Shown in pieces: positions 40,588 through 52,532 of a DNA stretch of 64,000 nucleotides. The DNA lies in assembly GCA_030710605.1 (NCBI GenBank), contig CP092877.1, positions 71,895,085 to 71,959,084 of the forward strand, written 5' to 3'. Every line of letters begins with the position of its first letter. The stretch's first letter is position 1. The position numbers were made by a program, and so were the translations under genes. The DNA comes from Cordylochernes scorpioides. Lineage: Eukaryota > Arthropoda > Arachnida > Pseudoscorpiones > Chernetidae. The notes under the pieces are model-generated. The model was not told the origin of the DNA, did not search any database, and saw only the letters and a program-made list of their open reading frames with translations.

Positions 40588-41459
40588 CCGCATTGGACAC
40601 TTTTTTTTCTAATTAAAAAAAAAAAAAAAAAAAAAAATGCTCCAATGGCCCCCCGATTCTTGCAAAAGTCCAACCCCACTTGCGAGTGCAAGTAACCAAA
40701 CAGAGCTCTGGCACATCTGTAAGTGCAAAGACGAACTGCTTTTCACATGTATAGACATTTGGTACACTTACAATAAAAGCAGTCGCCTACCTCTACCCAC
40801 CATGATTATCATGTCCTGTACCATGTGTACTAGGGATAAACAAAAAAGGAGATAAGCACCACATCCACTCAGGGACCTATGGCTGGGTAATGTAGGATGG
40901 ATACTTCACTGATAAGTGGCTTGTATTAAGAACTCCATACACAACAGGTTTTTACCAAAACTTAGATCTGTGTTAACTACTTTTATAGTAACTAAAATTC
41001 TAGTTATAGAAACCTTATTTCCATATGTGAAAGAGGGTGAAACCCTTTCTGGTTAAATTAAGGTAAATTGGTTTATTGGGATTTGAAAAAGTGTTGAATT
41101 AAGGACGGTAATTTAAAAAAGAAATTCTTGTGATTTGAAAAATAGGTTGAATTAAAGGGATTATACTATTAATTAATAAATCTGAGATAAGAACGAATAT
41201 GAATAAATGTATGTAGAGTAATACCTCCCTGTAAAGGACAACTCCTAATTTCAAAGTCAAAGTGTCTTTTATAGAGAGGTGTCCTCTTATCAGAGAGTTG
41301 CTAAATAGTAAAAAAGGCAATTTTGTAAATGAAAACTATTCTTCTAGAGAGGCGTCCTCTCATGAAGGGTACTGTAATAGATTCGGCTTGCCATTATGAT
41401 TCATATCTCTTCTTGAAATTTCTTATATACTAAATGTTTATATTACAATATAATGCTGT

Positions 41460-41740
41460 TTATGATTGTAGAACAACATTTGAAAATTATCTCGCATGAA
41501 CGAAAAAATTGAAATCTATTTTAAGGAGAAATAACGATTATTTCTAACCTTATATGGAAATTCCCATCCCTGGACACTTTTATTTTCCGTTTATCATTAC
41601 TTTTCACAATTCATCCTTTCATATTTCATCCCTAAGGTTAGAAATAATCGCTATTTCTCCTTAAAATAAATTTCGATTTTTCATTCAAAAGAAACACATG
41701 CGGGATAATTTTTCTAATGTCGTTCTACAATACTCCATGC
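41460..41740. repeat. Fold-back around GAAATAACGATTATTTC, right arm only
   Basis: GAAATCTATTTTAAGGAGAA and TTCTCCTTAAAATAAATTTC are inverted about 120 bases apart. The left arm near 26690 has no equivalent. Edges are not defined. Confidence 0.45.
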
Positions 41741-42195
41741 TTACTACAGTCATGACCACTTTTATCAAGGTCTCACCTAACTATTAAGGTCACACCATTG
41801 AAACCCTAATAGAGAAGCCTCAGTGTAGTTTAAATATGTGGAGACTTGTGCTATCATTCACTTACAATATCACCTATAATCCACAATTATGGGAACTTGG
41901 TAAATAATTAAGTACAATTTGGATTATAAATTTAAAAACACTAAGTAATACCAAATTCAAATAAGTAGTGTCTGACGTTTCAGTAACAGCATTATTACTG
42001 AAACGTCGCATTATTTATTTATTTAGATTTGGTCTTATTACCTTGTGTTCTGAAACTTGGTAAAATTTTACTTATAGATTTGTGTCATCCTATTGAGTAC
42101 AACTTGAGAATATAAATTATATGGATGAATGATATATGTAAATATGGAACTTCAAGAAAAAGATGTTTAAACCTCTATTTAATCAGTTTTCTATA

Positions 42196-43363
42196 TCTAC
42201 TTATATAATTGCCTTATTCTGAAGCTCACGGATAGAATGCGCGCCCATTGGCTGCCGGCGAACACGTGTCCTCCCTGCCCCCCTCTAGACAACCCTGTTA
42301 TCAGCTGTGTGATACATACACCTGTCTAAAGCGGCCATTCCAGACAACCCTGTTATCAGCAGTGTGATACATCCACCTGTCTATACAGACCACCCTGTCT
42401 ATAGCGACCACTGACCACCCTGCCTATAGCGACCACTCTAGACAACCCTGTTATCAGCTGTGTGATACATCCACCTGTCTATACAGACCACCCTGTATAT
42501 AGCGGCCATTCCAGATAACCCTGTTATCAGCTGTGTGATACATATACCTGTCTATAGCGGCCACTCTAGACAACCCTGTTATCAGCTGTGTGATACATCC
42601 ACCTGTCTATACAGACCACCCTGTCTATAGCGGTCACCTCAGGCAACCCTGTTATCAGCAGTGTGTTACATTCACCTGTCTATAGCGGCCACTCTAGACA
42701 ACCCTGTTATCAGCTGTGTGATACATCCACCTGTCTATACAGACCACCCTGTCTATAGCGGTCACCTCAGGCAACCCTGTTATCAGCTGTGTGTTACATT
42801 CACCTGTCTATAGCGGCCACTCTAGACAACCCTGTTATCAGCTGTGTGATACATCCACCTGTCTATACAGACCACCCTGTATATAGCGGCCATTCCAGAT
42901 AACCCTGTTATCAGCTGTGTGATACATATACCTGTCTATAGCGGCCATTCTAGACAACCCTGTTATCAGCTGTGTGATACATCCACCTGTCTATACAGAC
43001 CACCCTGTCTATAGCGGTCACCTCAGGCAACCCTGTTATCAGCTGTGTGTTACATTCACCTGTCTATAGCGGCCACTCTAGACAACCCTGTTATCAGCTG
43101 TGTGATACATCCACCTGTCTATACAGACCAACCTGTCTATAGCGGCCACTCTAGACAACCCTGTTATCAGCTGTGTGATACATCCACCTGTCTATACAGA
43201 CCACCCTGACTATAGCGGCCACTAGACAACCCTGTTATCAGCTGTGTGTTACATTCACCTGTCTATACAGACCACCCTGTCTATAGCGACCACCCAAGAC
43301 AACGTTTTAAAAACATATCCGCACTCGGGTAAAACTCGGGCGTTGCCCGGGCCATTCGTCTAG
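42196..43363 (+). mobile_element. Non-autonomous Helitron carrying a minisatellite, right arm only
   Basis: Begins TCTACTTATATAATTGCC, ends GGGCGTTGCCCGGGCCATTC then GTCTAG, between host A (42195) and T (43364). The left arm has the intact TATA^TGAATA site (reversed, near 25998-26004). The 5' part shares GCGCCCATTGGCTGCCGGCG with 26733-27237. A 1 kb tandem array fills the middle. No Rep/helicase. Confidence 0.88.
42287..43306 (+). repeat. Minisatellite, 15 copies of a CCCTGTTATCAGC unit
   Basis: Each unit contains AACCCTGTTATCAGC[T/A]GTGTG, then ATACATCCACCTGTCTAT. An optional ACAGACCACCCTGTCTATAG block makes long (about 70-83 bp) and short (about 55 bp) units, which tend to alternate. I count 15 occurrences of CCCTGTTATCAGC. 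CTGTCTATAGCG also resembles the CAGTTAAACCTGTCTATAGC end of the Tigger MITEs. Internal minisatellites are common in non-autonomous Helitrons. Confidence 0.9.
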
Positions 43364-44981
43364 TGAATATATAAAATCCTAGACTCCATTGAGAAGTCCA
43401 ACCCCTCCATGGTGGAAGAAGCAGCCCAAGTAGGAAACTGTCCTGTAAGGTAAAGTATGGTAGAGATTTTGTGAGCCCCAGGCTGCTACAGTAGCCTTGA
43501 GGGTCTGCAGGGGAATCCTGAAATATAGCTGGCTAACAGGGCAATGGCACCTCTTCATTCCACGGAGCAGCACAATGACCATGGACAAGACACCACCACC
43601 AAAAATCTCAATTATCAAAATAGTGAGGAAAATTGAACTCTTTTGACATTTAGTGTAGAAGAATAAGGTACCAAATGGACAGCTAGGGTAGCAAAGAAGT
43701 TTTAAGATTTAATGATGAATATATTCTCTTTTAAATGAAGTAATATTGATAGGAGAACTGTAAGTTTTCAGGATTTATACTTTGAAAATCCTCCTACCAC
43801 CTATTGATGTGAAATATACACTTTGGACTATGTGAAGGGAGAGGTAGACCAAGGAAAGATTTGTTCAATAATCTACAATAATATCTCAAAGATAGGAAGA
43901 GATGAACAGAATTACTCAGAACAGGGTGAAAAGTTTCATGATGGATATGCAACTATGTTACGTCGATTATGCTAATAGAATTGATATCCTATTATCACAG
44001 ATAGGGCCGTGAAGCAGAGCCTTTTATCAAAATAAAGATAGGATTAGATACAATAAAATAAGACCTAATCCAAATAAATGTATATACAGTATTATTTGGA
44101 TTGGGTCTTATTTTCTTGTATCTATAATCCAAATTGTGCTTTATCATTAAAAATAGGAATTGTGTTAAAGTTTTAGGTCTCATGAGATCCTAATAAAATT
44201 GACTTGATAGATTATACTCAGGCCAGAAATTCATGTTTATTACCCCATCTTCCAGCCCACCCACCAATCTAAAACATTCATTCCTTAAATGGCTTATGGA
44301 AGTCTTTATCAGTTAGAATGACTTCATGGTATCTGTGTTTCTAACTTCCCAACTTCTCATTATTTCTGAAAATTATTTGAGAAGAATCATTGAGAGAAGT
44401 GTTTAAAAAAAAGAAAAAAAAAAAAGGGGCAATTTGGAGATGTTTCATTACCATGTTTATACTATAACCTCCCCACCACCAATGAATAATGCCAGTTTCT
44501 GGTTAGACCAAAGAATAATATCAAGGCAAAAAAGAGAGAACAACTGAGAACTAATGAACTAAATATTCTATCCCAATTATAAATATAATCAATCCTTTAT
44601 TTATTTCTCTCATTTGATTTTGTGTAAACATAGACTAAACGTTAATAAATAATTTTGAATTTTCAAGGCAAAAAAAAAAAAGTTGATTACCCACACTAAA
44701 CCTAATTTTTAAATTAAGAAAAAAGGCATCTCTTTATCGTGCAACTAAAAGTTGCTAATGGCCTGCTGTTGATGCAACTTTCAGTTGCACGATAAGGAGA
44801 TGCCTTTTTTTAATTTATTCACCTTATCTTAGTACAATTTCATATTTGTACTATTTTTTTCACCAATTTTTAAAGCTCATTATTTTAAGATTTATTAGAT
44901 AACTAGACAAAAACATAATTGAAGGGTGACATTTCATTGGCAGAATTAAAATCTTCAATAAGACTATAGACTATGCCCTGT

Positions 44982-45392
44982 CAAAGGAAGGAGCAGCTGG
45001 ACATCCTGATGCGGTGAACTCGGAGACCTTCCTTTCAGCAAGGAACCATATTAACAAACTAAAACTACAACTGATAAGGAACCATAGAGATAGTTTCCAT
45101 CATTCTTGGTACCAGGTAGAAAACCCCAAAAAAATAGACCCTCCAACTAAACAGAAGGGAATCGACACAGTTGGCCAGATGGAAATCTGGTCTATAAAGA
45201 GGGAGCCAAAAGCTTCCCCATGTGCACTAGGTGCAAAACCGAAGAGGCCACTCCCCAACATATACTAAATTGTATTGGAAAGGACAAGAGATCCCTGTAC
45301 AGAGAACCAAGAAGAGTTCTTGAATTTCTTTATGAGCACGACCTCCAAGATCTTGTCTAATTTAGACTAAAAGGATAAGTTAAATAAAAAAA
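44982..45392 (+). mobile_element. 5'-truncated LINE, right-arm allele of 23912-24334
   Basis: Duplication ACTATGCCCTGT at 44970-44981 and 45393-45404, A-tail before the second. The coding part (NHRDSFHHSWYQ and on) is frameshifted as in the other arm and has an additional small deletion after GGAAATCTGGTC (the CACCTGCGCCCTCTA segment is lost). Confidence 0.8.
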
Positions 45393-45653
45393 ACTATGCC
45401 CTGTTACATCAGTCTTGTTACCATCCATATTAGACCTAGGAGATATTGGTAAATTATTCACTCTCTTGGCCACTGAAATCATTCAACTCCTGTGACTACT
45501 ATGTAACTATGCATATAAGTAATTGGGCCTGCTTATGCTTCTTTACCTAACCTAAACCAACATCACCTTAACTATAACATAACCTAATATAAAGGAAATG
45601 AAAGTATTAAAGCATGAATGTTTCTTTTATATCAAACTTCTACTGTCCTTACT

Positions 45654-45853
45654 GATAAGGCACAATTTGGATTATAGACACAAGGTAATAAGACCAAATC
45701 CAAATAAATAAGCATTGTTACCGAAACGTCACACACTATTTATTTATTTGGATTTGGTCTTATCATTCAATACTTTTGTCTGAAGATGGTAACAACGCTG
45801 TTACTGAAACGTCACACACTATTTATTTGGATTTGGTCTTATTACCTTGTGTT
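45654..45853 (-). mobile_element. Hammerhead-like fold-back element, shorter allele
   Basis: The duplication TACTGTCCTTACT is at 45641-45653 and 45854-45866, the complement of that in the left arm. It has roughly half as many internal units as 23137-23528. Confidence 0.8.
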
Positions 45854-46238
45854 TACTGTCCTTACTGTAATGAAAAAATATTGGAAAGGCTTGGCTCATC
45901 AGTGGTGAACCCTCCCAGCAGTTTCGCCAATTTAATCTACCAGACCGCTTCTCAGAGTTATAACTTTGAAAGATATTTGATACACAGTGACCACAAGATA
46001 ACCAAATGTGAACAAAATTGCTTATATCCTTTAAAAAAAAAATAGATAACCAGCAACATCAAAGATGTTTACTTCCTAAAGTTTTGTCCATGAGTGTATA
46101 TTGTAACAGAATATTTATTATTTGATATCAACAGAATATTAAATTTTATATTTTGTTGCCAGCTTAGTTCTCTTTATTTTGGGTAAGTTTTTAATTATTT
46201 TTATCAAAATTAATTGTCATCCTCATAATAAGGTACAA

Positions 46239-47829
46239 TTTTTTTTTGCTTATCCCTAATACACGTGGTACAGGCCATGATAATCATGGTAGGTACAGTA
46301 AAACCCCGCTATAACGAACCATGGATATAACGAACCTTCCCTTATAACGAACCCACGCCGATTCCCAATTCCATTCCATTGAAAATACCATCGTTATAAC
46401 GAACTTTGCGATTTTTAGAATAACGAACTACCCCTATAACGAACCTATTTCGGGTCCCAAAATGATAAAATCTATTAAAAATACTATGCTTATAACGAAC
46501 TTAGAATTGTAATTTAAAAAAAAATTAAAAAACAAAATTTTGAGCATGTTTAAAGCTCGCGGATCGCGATTTCAAAACAATAAATTTAGCGGCATTGTTT
46601 GTTTGATTTTTGCACTTTATTTTTGCTGTATGTTGTATAAATTTTTACACATTATACTTTTTATTAATTAGAATATCTTTGCATCCATTAAATTTGAAAT
46701 ATAAAAAATGCAAATGGCTTCCAAAATGAAGAAAACAAAGGCATTTTAAAAACAAAAGCATTATTTCATTAAAAAAAAAAAGGCCATTTTCAGAACTTTT
46801 CAAAGTGAAACAACATAGGCAAAATGTTAAGAACATATTAAAATAAGAGAATATAACTTTTCTATTATAAAAGATAAAATATAAAGTTATTAAAAATTGT
46901 TACAAAGAGGAATCAACTTCAACTTTTGCCGCGATCGCGATCGTACGTTTTAGAACTTAAAAAAAAAAAAAAGTCCAAATAAACGGTCCCGTGATGAAAC
47001 AAAAATTATTTTTATGCCATTAACTATGGTGATTTTAAAGTCAGCAATGTTTTGCATGGCAGGTTAAAAAAAAAACGAAATCTAGACCTAGAAGAATATG
47101 GGGAAACATGAAATGGAAGAAAAACACTAACTTTATTTGAATGGTGCAATGCTTGGAAGAATGCTTTGAAACAACAAGGTATTAGAGCCATTTTTTTCAA
47201 GTAAAAATTGTATTATATAATGTGATAATGATGTTTTAAAATCATTTCATATCTTTGAATATATATTTAATAAAACTTTGCCTAGGATTTGTCTTGATTT
47301 TTAACTTAGACATAGAGGTACATGTATGTTAATCATAAGAAGAACCTATTATCTAATGATTTCTATTATTATTCAGTATTAATATAAGGAAATTAGTCAA
47401 TTAAGGGAATTAAAATAAAGTGACCACTATTAAGAGGCAGCCTCTTCTTGTGTGTATGGCTGTTTTTTAATTATACGATCTAAAATTTTTGAAAAGTAAA
47501 AAAAAATAGCCAAACCGTGGCTATAGTGAACCAAAAGCTCTGTCCCATTGGGGTTCACTATAGAGGGGTTTTACTGTAGTTAGCGACTGCTTTTACTGTA
47601 AGCACACCACATGTCTACACATGTGAAAAGCAGTTCGACTTTGCACTTACAAATGTGCCAGAGCCCCGTTTGGTTACTTGCACTTGCTGGTGGGGTTGGA
47701 CTTTTGCAAGAATCGGGGGCCATTGGAGCATTTTTTTTTTTAACAGAAAAAAAGTGTCCAATGCGGGAATCGAACCCGGGTCGTAGTGGTCGGAAACCAA
47801 ACGGTTTAACCAGCCTTCCACCGACCCCC
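46239..47829 (-). mobile_element. SINE split by a Tigger-type element
   Basis: The 3' part (46239-46295, T-run and CTTATCCCTAATACACGTGG) and the head part (47577-47829, ending CCACCGACCCCC) together equal the intact allele at 22449-22752. B box complement GGAATCGAACC is at about 47766-47776. Confidence 0.83.
46296..47576 (+). mobile_element. Tigger/pogo-type element, right arm only
   Basis: Ends CAGTAAAACCCCGCTATAAC and, inverted, CAGTAAAACCCCTCTATAG. TA at 46294-46295 and 47577-47578. The left SINE keeps one TA. Subterminal direct repeats (TATAACGAACC three to four times) sit at one end, GGTTCACTATAG at the other. There is no transposase frame above 63 codons, so it is non-autonomous. Confidence 0.85.
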
Positions 47830-48299
47830 TAGATATTGGAAACAAAAAGGTAACAAGACAAATCCAAATTATTGATATGTTTGTGACATTTTAGTAACAT
47901 TGTTTTTATGAAATTTTGGATTTAATCTTGTTACCTTTTGTTTCTGTCATCCTCACATGTTTTTCCTTCATTTATGGGACCTTTTGGTGGAAATGCTGGG
48001 AAGATTTGAAAATAAAAATTGAAGATTGCAAAGCTGACCTTGAGGCTATTGGTGGTGTGGCCTAATTTTCTATGAATGCCTCATCTCAAGCTCAACAGAC
48101 TTTATACCGTAAATGATTGAGGGGAGATAAGAAAGATAAGGCACAATTTGGATTATAGATTATAAACACAAGGTAACAAGACCAAATCCAAATAAATAAA
48201 TAGTGTGTAATGTTTTGGTAACAGCGTTGTTACCATTTTCAGACAAAAGTACTGAATGAATTTATTTATTTGAATTTGGTCTTATTACCTTGTGGAGAT

Positions 48300-50250
48300 A
48301 AGAAAGAAGATCACTGATTCCAGGAATCCACCGCAGTATTATAGCAAAGATTTTACACTTAAAAAGACAATGTCCCTATAGATATTATGACAATAAAGAC
48401 TGACAAGAAAAAGGGTGTAAACAAGTAAGGACCATTTTCAAAACGCTGAGGGAAACCTTGATTGAAATACTTAAACCCCAATGTTTGTAGCAACAAAATT
48501 TGTAAGCTGTGGATCACAGCTCGCAAAGGGAAGTAAATATGTATTTATAACAGAGAATATTTATTATTATCTTATCCAAAATATCATTTAGTAAATTTAA
48601 TACTAAGAATATTTCGATTTTTAATTGAAAATAAAATGGAATTACACTGGAATCAGATTTATAAATCAAGAAAAATGCCTCTTCTGGAATAATTAAAAAT
48701 CAATTAAGTCATAATTATTCTAACAGATGATATAAGTCATCAGCAACTTTAAGTTGAATGATCATTTGCACAAAACTTTTTTTTGATTAAAATAAATTAT
48801 ATTCCTGTTACTTCCCTCATTTTTCTGCAGGACAGACACAAAATAATATTTTTTTTTTTTTGTATATAATTCAATCAAAAGACCCAGGATTACAATTTAA
48901 AAATTGAATTTCTGAAAAAGTAAATTAAGATTTTTAATTTTATAGTGGTCAAGGCGAACAGTGAAAGGAATGGGCGTAGGATTTATATAAACCATAGTTA
49001 TAATCCAAATCTTATATTTTAATGGTATTAAGTCAAGAGTTTTGAGCTATCCTGTATTTTCTAAACTTTTAAGATTATAGGGAAAAATCATAAAGTATTT
49101 AAAATTCACGTTCCAGTATGTCTTTTGATTTTTGTTAGAAATATTTGTCACTGTAGAAGAAATATAAATAGGCTTATAAATGATGAAACTTCCCATTAGT
49201 TTCGACAATTTAATCGTTAGACCTGCTATATCAACATATGTTATTTTTTGGGTTATATGGTAGGCATTTATAAATGTGAATTGTGATAAATATATATGAA
49301 ACAACATTTTATGAATATATATACGACGAACAACAATTATCGAGAGAAACTTCAGGTTCAAGATAATGAACGAGCTTTACTCTTAGCGCCCCCTATGAAT
49401 AATAATTTGGTTTTTAAAATATTTCCAGCACACACCACACACACAAAAGATATTTTAAAAAATTAAGCATCCATTGTTTTAAAATGAAATTTTAATAATA
49501 GATAATTATATAGTTTTCAGTTTTTTTTTCATATAATTTACTAATCAATTTATAACTTATTTAAAAATTGTTCACCTTTTATATTTGAGATTTGGAGAAA
49601 AGTGGAACTTTTAAAAATGTATTTACAATTATCTAAATAACCCAGGTTTCTGAACTCCAGGTACCCAGGTTTAAACATTCATATAAGATGATAAAAGGTT
49701 GAAAAAATGAACAATAAATTTATATTAATTATATGTGTATAAAATATGATTTTTTTAATATTTGTAAAATGTGTTTTCAGATAGAAAATTAGGAAATACA
49801 AACAGAATGACACGGAAATGTATTCGATTCAAAATAAATTCAAATTTATAAAATACCAAAGAGGCAATGAGGCAAGTTCACAAAGTAGAAAATATAGTGA
49901 TCAAAATTGTTAATTGTACATAAAATTAAAAAAAAAAATTGCTACATAGGTATTTTCCTTTGGAAGCTGTGACTCAGAGCTTGCAAATCTTGTTGCAAAT
50001 AATATAGATCTTATATAGGATTATTTTAAGGATTTCCTCTGAGTCTTGGAAGTTTGCTCAATTATCTTTTTCCTTTTTCTTTTATCATATAATGTCTATT
50101 GTCACTTCTTCTCCTCAGATGTAAAAAAAAATCGACTTTGACATGGCGGCTGAATCCTGGAGTTAGTCGCGGAAAATTTAATTGACAGCACCCATGGCCT
50201 CAAAATCTGCTCAAAATTTTCAGTTTGTGGTCTCTAATCTACCCAGCGTC
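48300..50250. other. AT-rich DNA matching 20060-21980, no gene
   Basis: A 104-codon frame at 49047-49361 is not open in the left arm. No domain is visible. Confidence 0.45.
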
Positions 50251-51082
50251 TCCACTAAAATCTCACCCTCTTTCTTTTTTTTTTTTTTTTACTTTTCAGT
50301 GTGACCAGGTGAAGTCGCTTTTTTAAATGTCTGCAACATCGTTTTGTACAAACCCATGTCCTGTCAATATTGTGGATGTGATGTTGCAAAGTATGAGGCT
50401 TAGGGTAGAGCAAAGAAATTAGAAATCTGGGAAATGCTGCGACTCTTTTGAATAATCTTGACATCTGTTGTATATAGGTTAGTCTATAGCTATATGACAG
50501 ACTCTTTATTGCAAATGTGGGTGAGCTCTCTGAACGTTTACAAAGCAGTAAGCAGGAAAAAGAACTTAGAGTAATCGTTTTCTACTCCACTACAAGATGG
50601 TGATTGATCATCATGGGGATATCATTGCAAGCCATCAACAAGAGAGGAGAATATGTATAAGACTGGTGTCTCAATAAAGGCTTTGTGTATGTGTTTTATT
50701 AACATTTAGTTATATGCCTGCTTTATAATGATTTAAGTTGGTAATCAACCCTCGTAATATTTATATAAATTAATAACGATTTTACACATTCTTATATATA
50801 TATAAAACATACCTAATGAATGTAGAAGTTATAAATTTACTTTGTTAATTGAAAATTCTTAATCATTCAAAAAAATTTGTTGAAAATTTACAGTCAATAG
50901 TCATTTATATTTTATTATCTTAAGCCCACTATGATTATCACACACACATAAGCTGAACTCTCAAAAACCTATATATTGTAAGTAAATTTACTTTTAGAAC
51001 TTTCTAAACTAAATATATTAGAAATTGAATATAATAAACACATGCGCCCAATTGCAATAAAGTTTTCCCTTATATATTCACA

Positions 51083-51577
51083 CTAGACGAATGACCCGGA
51101 GAAGACTTTACAAAAGAAAATCCCTCCCAAAAATTTCTGTGTTTTACCCGATTGAATGTTTTTATTCCAATACTATTTGTTACAATTATAAATTGGAGCC
51201 GTGGATGTCACTCTTGTGAAACGTTCCGCTCCAAACTTTACATGTACATTAGGTCAGCTGGTATTATCCCTCATTTTCACCGCTAGAGGCGCGAGCGAAT
51301 TGACTTTTTGTAAATATACATAATTATAAAGATAGAAGCTTCTATAGAAGATAATGATCATAATGATGATTTCCCGCGCATCCGTGACATGAGGAATTGA
51401 GGAATTGAGGAAAGATGGTCGTGACTATATATATTAATAATAAAATAATAATATAATAATAATAATAATAATTATTATTATTATCATTAGATAATGATAA
51501 TGATCATAATGATGATGCGCGCGCATCGTGACATGAGGAATTGAGGAAAGACGGTCGTGACTATATATATATTCACA
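51083..51577 (-). mobile_element. Helitron-type insertion with internal duplication, right arm only
   Basis: The 3' end on the minus strand is CGGGTCATTCGTCTAG (51098-51083) but the hairpin is broken (TCTCCGGGTC). The body matches 1-130. The other end (51300-51577) holds two copies of GATAATGATCATAATGATGA ... GAGGAAAGA-GGTCGTGAC around an (ATA/ATT)n tract. The left arm reads TTATGTGAATATATAAGG without it (19170-19187). The 5' boundary is ambiguous because TATATTCACA occurs on both sides. Confidence 0.62.
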
Positions 51578-52429
51578 TAATAAAGTAATTACAGGTTGAT
51601 GCATAGTTATTTAGATGGTTTTAATATCTTTTGATTATAAAAAAGAAATTTGATCATTTTAATAGAATTTCGTAAAGAAAGCTTCATAATTAACAATAAG
51701 TGTCAACCACAAACTCGTTTTCATACTAATGGTCTTGGTACAGGTTATAAGTTAATGATTAACCAAGGAGTCCTATATAATACTTATTTTTTGTTTAGGA
51801 AATTTTGGAGGGTGGTGGTGAAATAAAAAAAATATCTCCCGATGGTTCAACTAAGAGGGCTAACAACCCAAAACGCTACACGATTGGCTTTTCTTGGTAA
51901 TTAGAGAAAGGGTATAACGACCATATCTAGAAAAAAAAAAACACTCTTAATTGATATAATTTTTGATAGATGACGTTTTGTAATTAGTAATTTTCAGTTG
52001 CACATCTGGAGAACTCTTCCATTATATTTTTATTCTGATTTTTTTCATATTTTAATCTTTTAAAGCGTTTTATAAATAGGTGGCTGTGCAAATGGAGCCA
52101 ATATTTTATGCGTGCAGAATGAAAATAACTTATTGTATTTATCTACCTCATAATTCACATGTAAATATTTCCATGTGAGTTTCATTTTGGTAAATTTAAA
52201 TACAGTTAAAAATATATATAAAAAGAGATATTTAATATAGTAGAAATAGAAAATCAAATTAAAAAATTAAGGTAAATATTTTTCAACAGAAATAATTAAT
52301 TTATCTTTGAATAAATGATTCGAATACGACCAATGTTTATGAAAAGTTTCTCTTTTACTGCCATCTATCGAGCAAAATATGTATTTTCTTTTGATAAAAT
52401 TCCCGTCATTCAACTTGATTATTATGCAC

Positions 52430-52532
52430 ATGCGCAGTAAACTTATTGCAAATGGCGGATTCTGTTATTGTTCCATGGCGCACGTCAAGGGAATAAAATT
52501 ATGCTCGAAAATTCTTTTTGTAAAGGTAAGAA
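52430..52532 (+). promoter_or_regulatory. Candidate 5' exon or promoter, right-arm allele of 15995-16110
   Basis: CAAATGGCGGATTC at 52450-52463 and donor AAAG|GTAAGA with GT at 52526. The two alleles differ by about one base per hundred here, less than in the nearby AT-rich spacer. Confidence 0.3.

Larger units (their letters stand above)
40001..40845 (+). mobile_element. tRNA-derived SINE, right arm only, split by a hAT element
   Basis: Head GGGGGTCGGTAAAAGGATGG, B box GGTTCGATTCC just before 40064, body resuming at 40596, A-tail at 40842-40847. The duplication AAGGAGATAAGCA is at 39988-40000 and 40846-40858. The left arm has no SINE at 29190-29205. Confidence 0.83.

Noticed and set aside
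42287-43306. CRISPR-like array
   Set aside because: The units are tandem without unique spacers of uniform length, sit inside a Helitron, and the genome is eukaryotic. It is a minisatellite.
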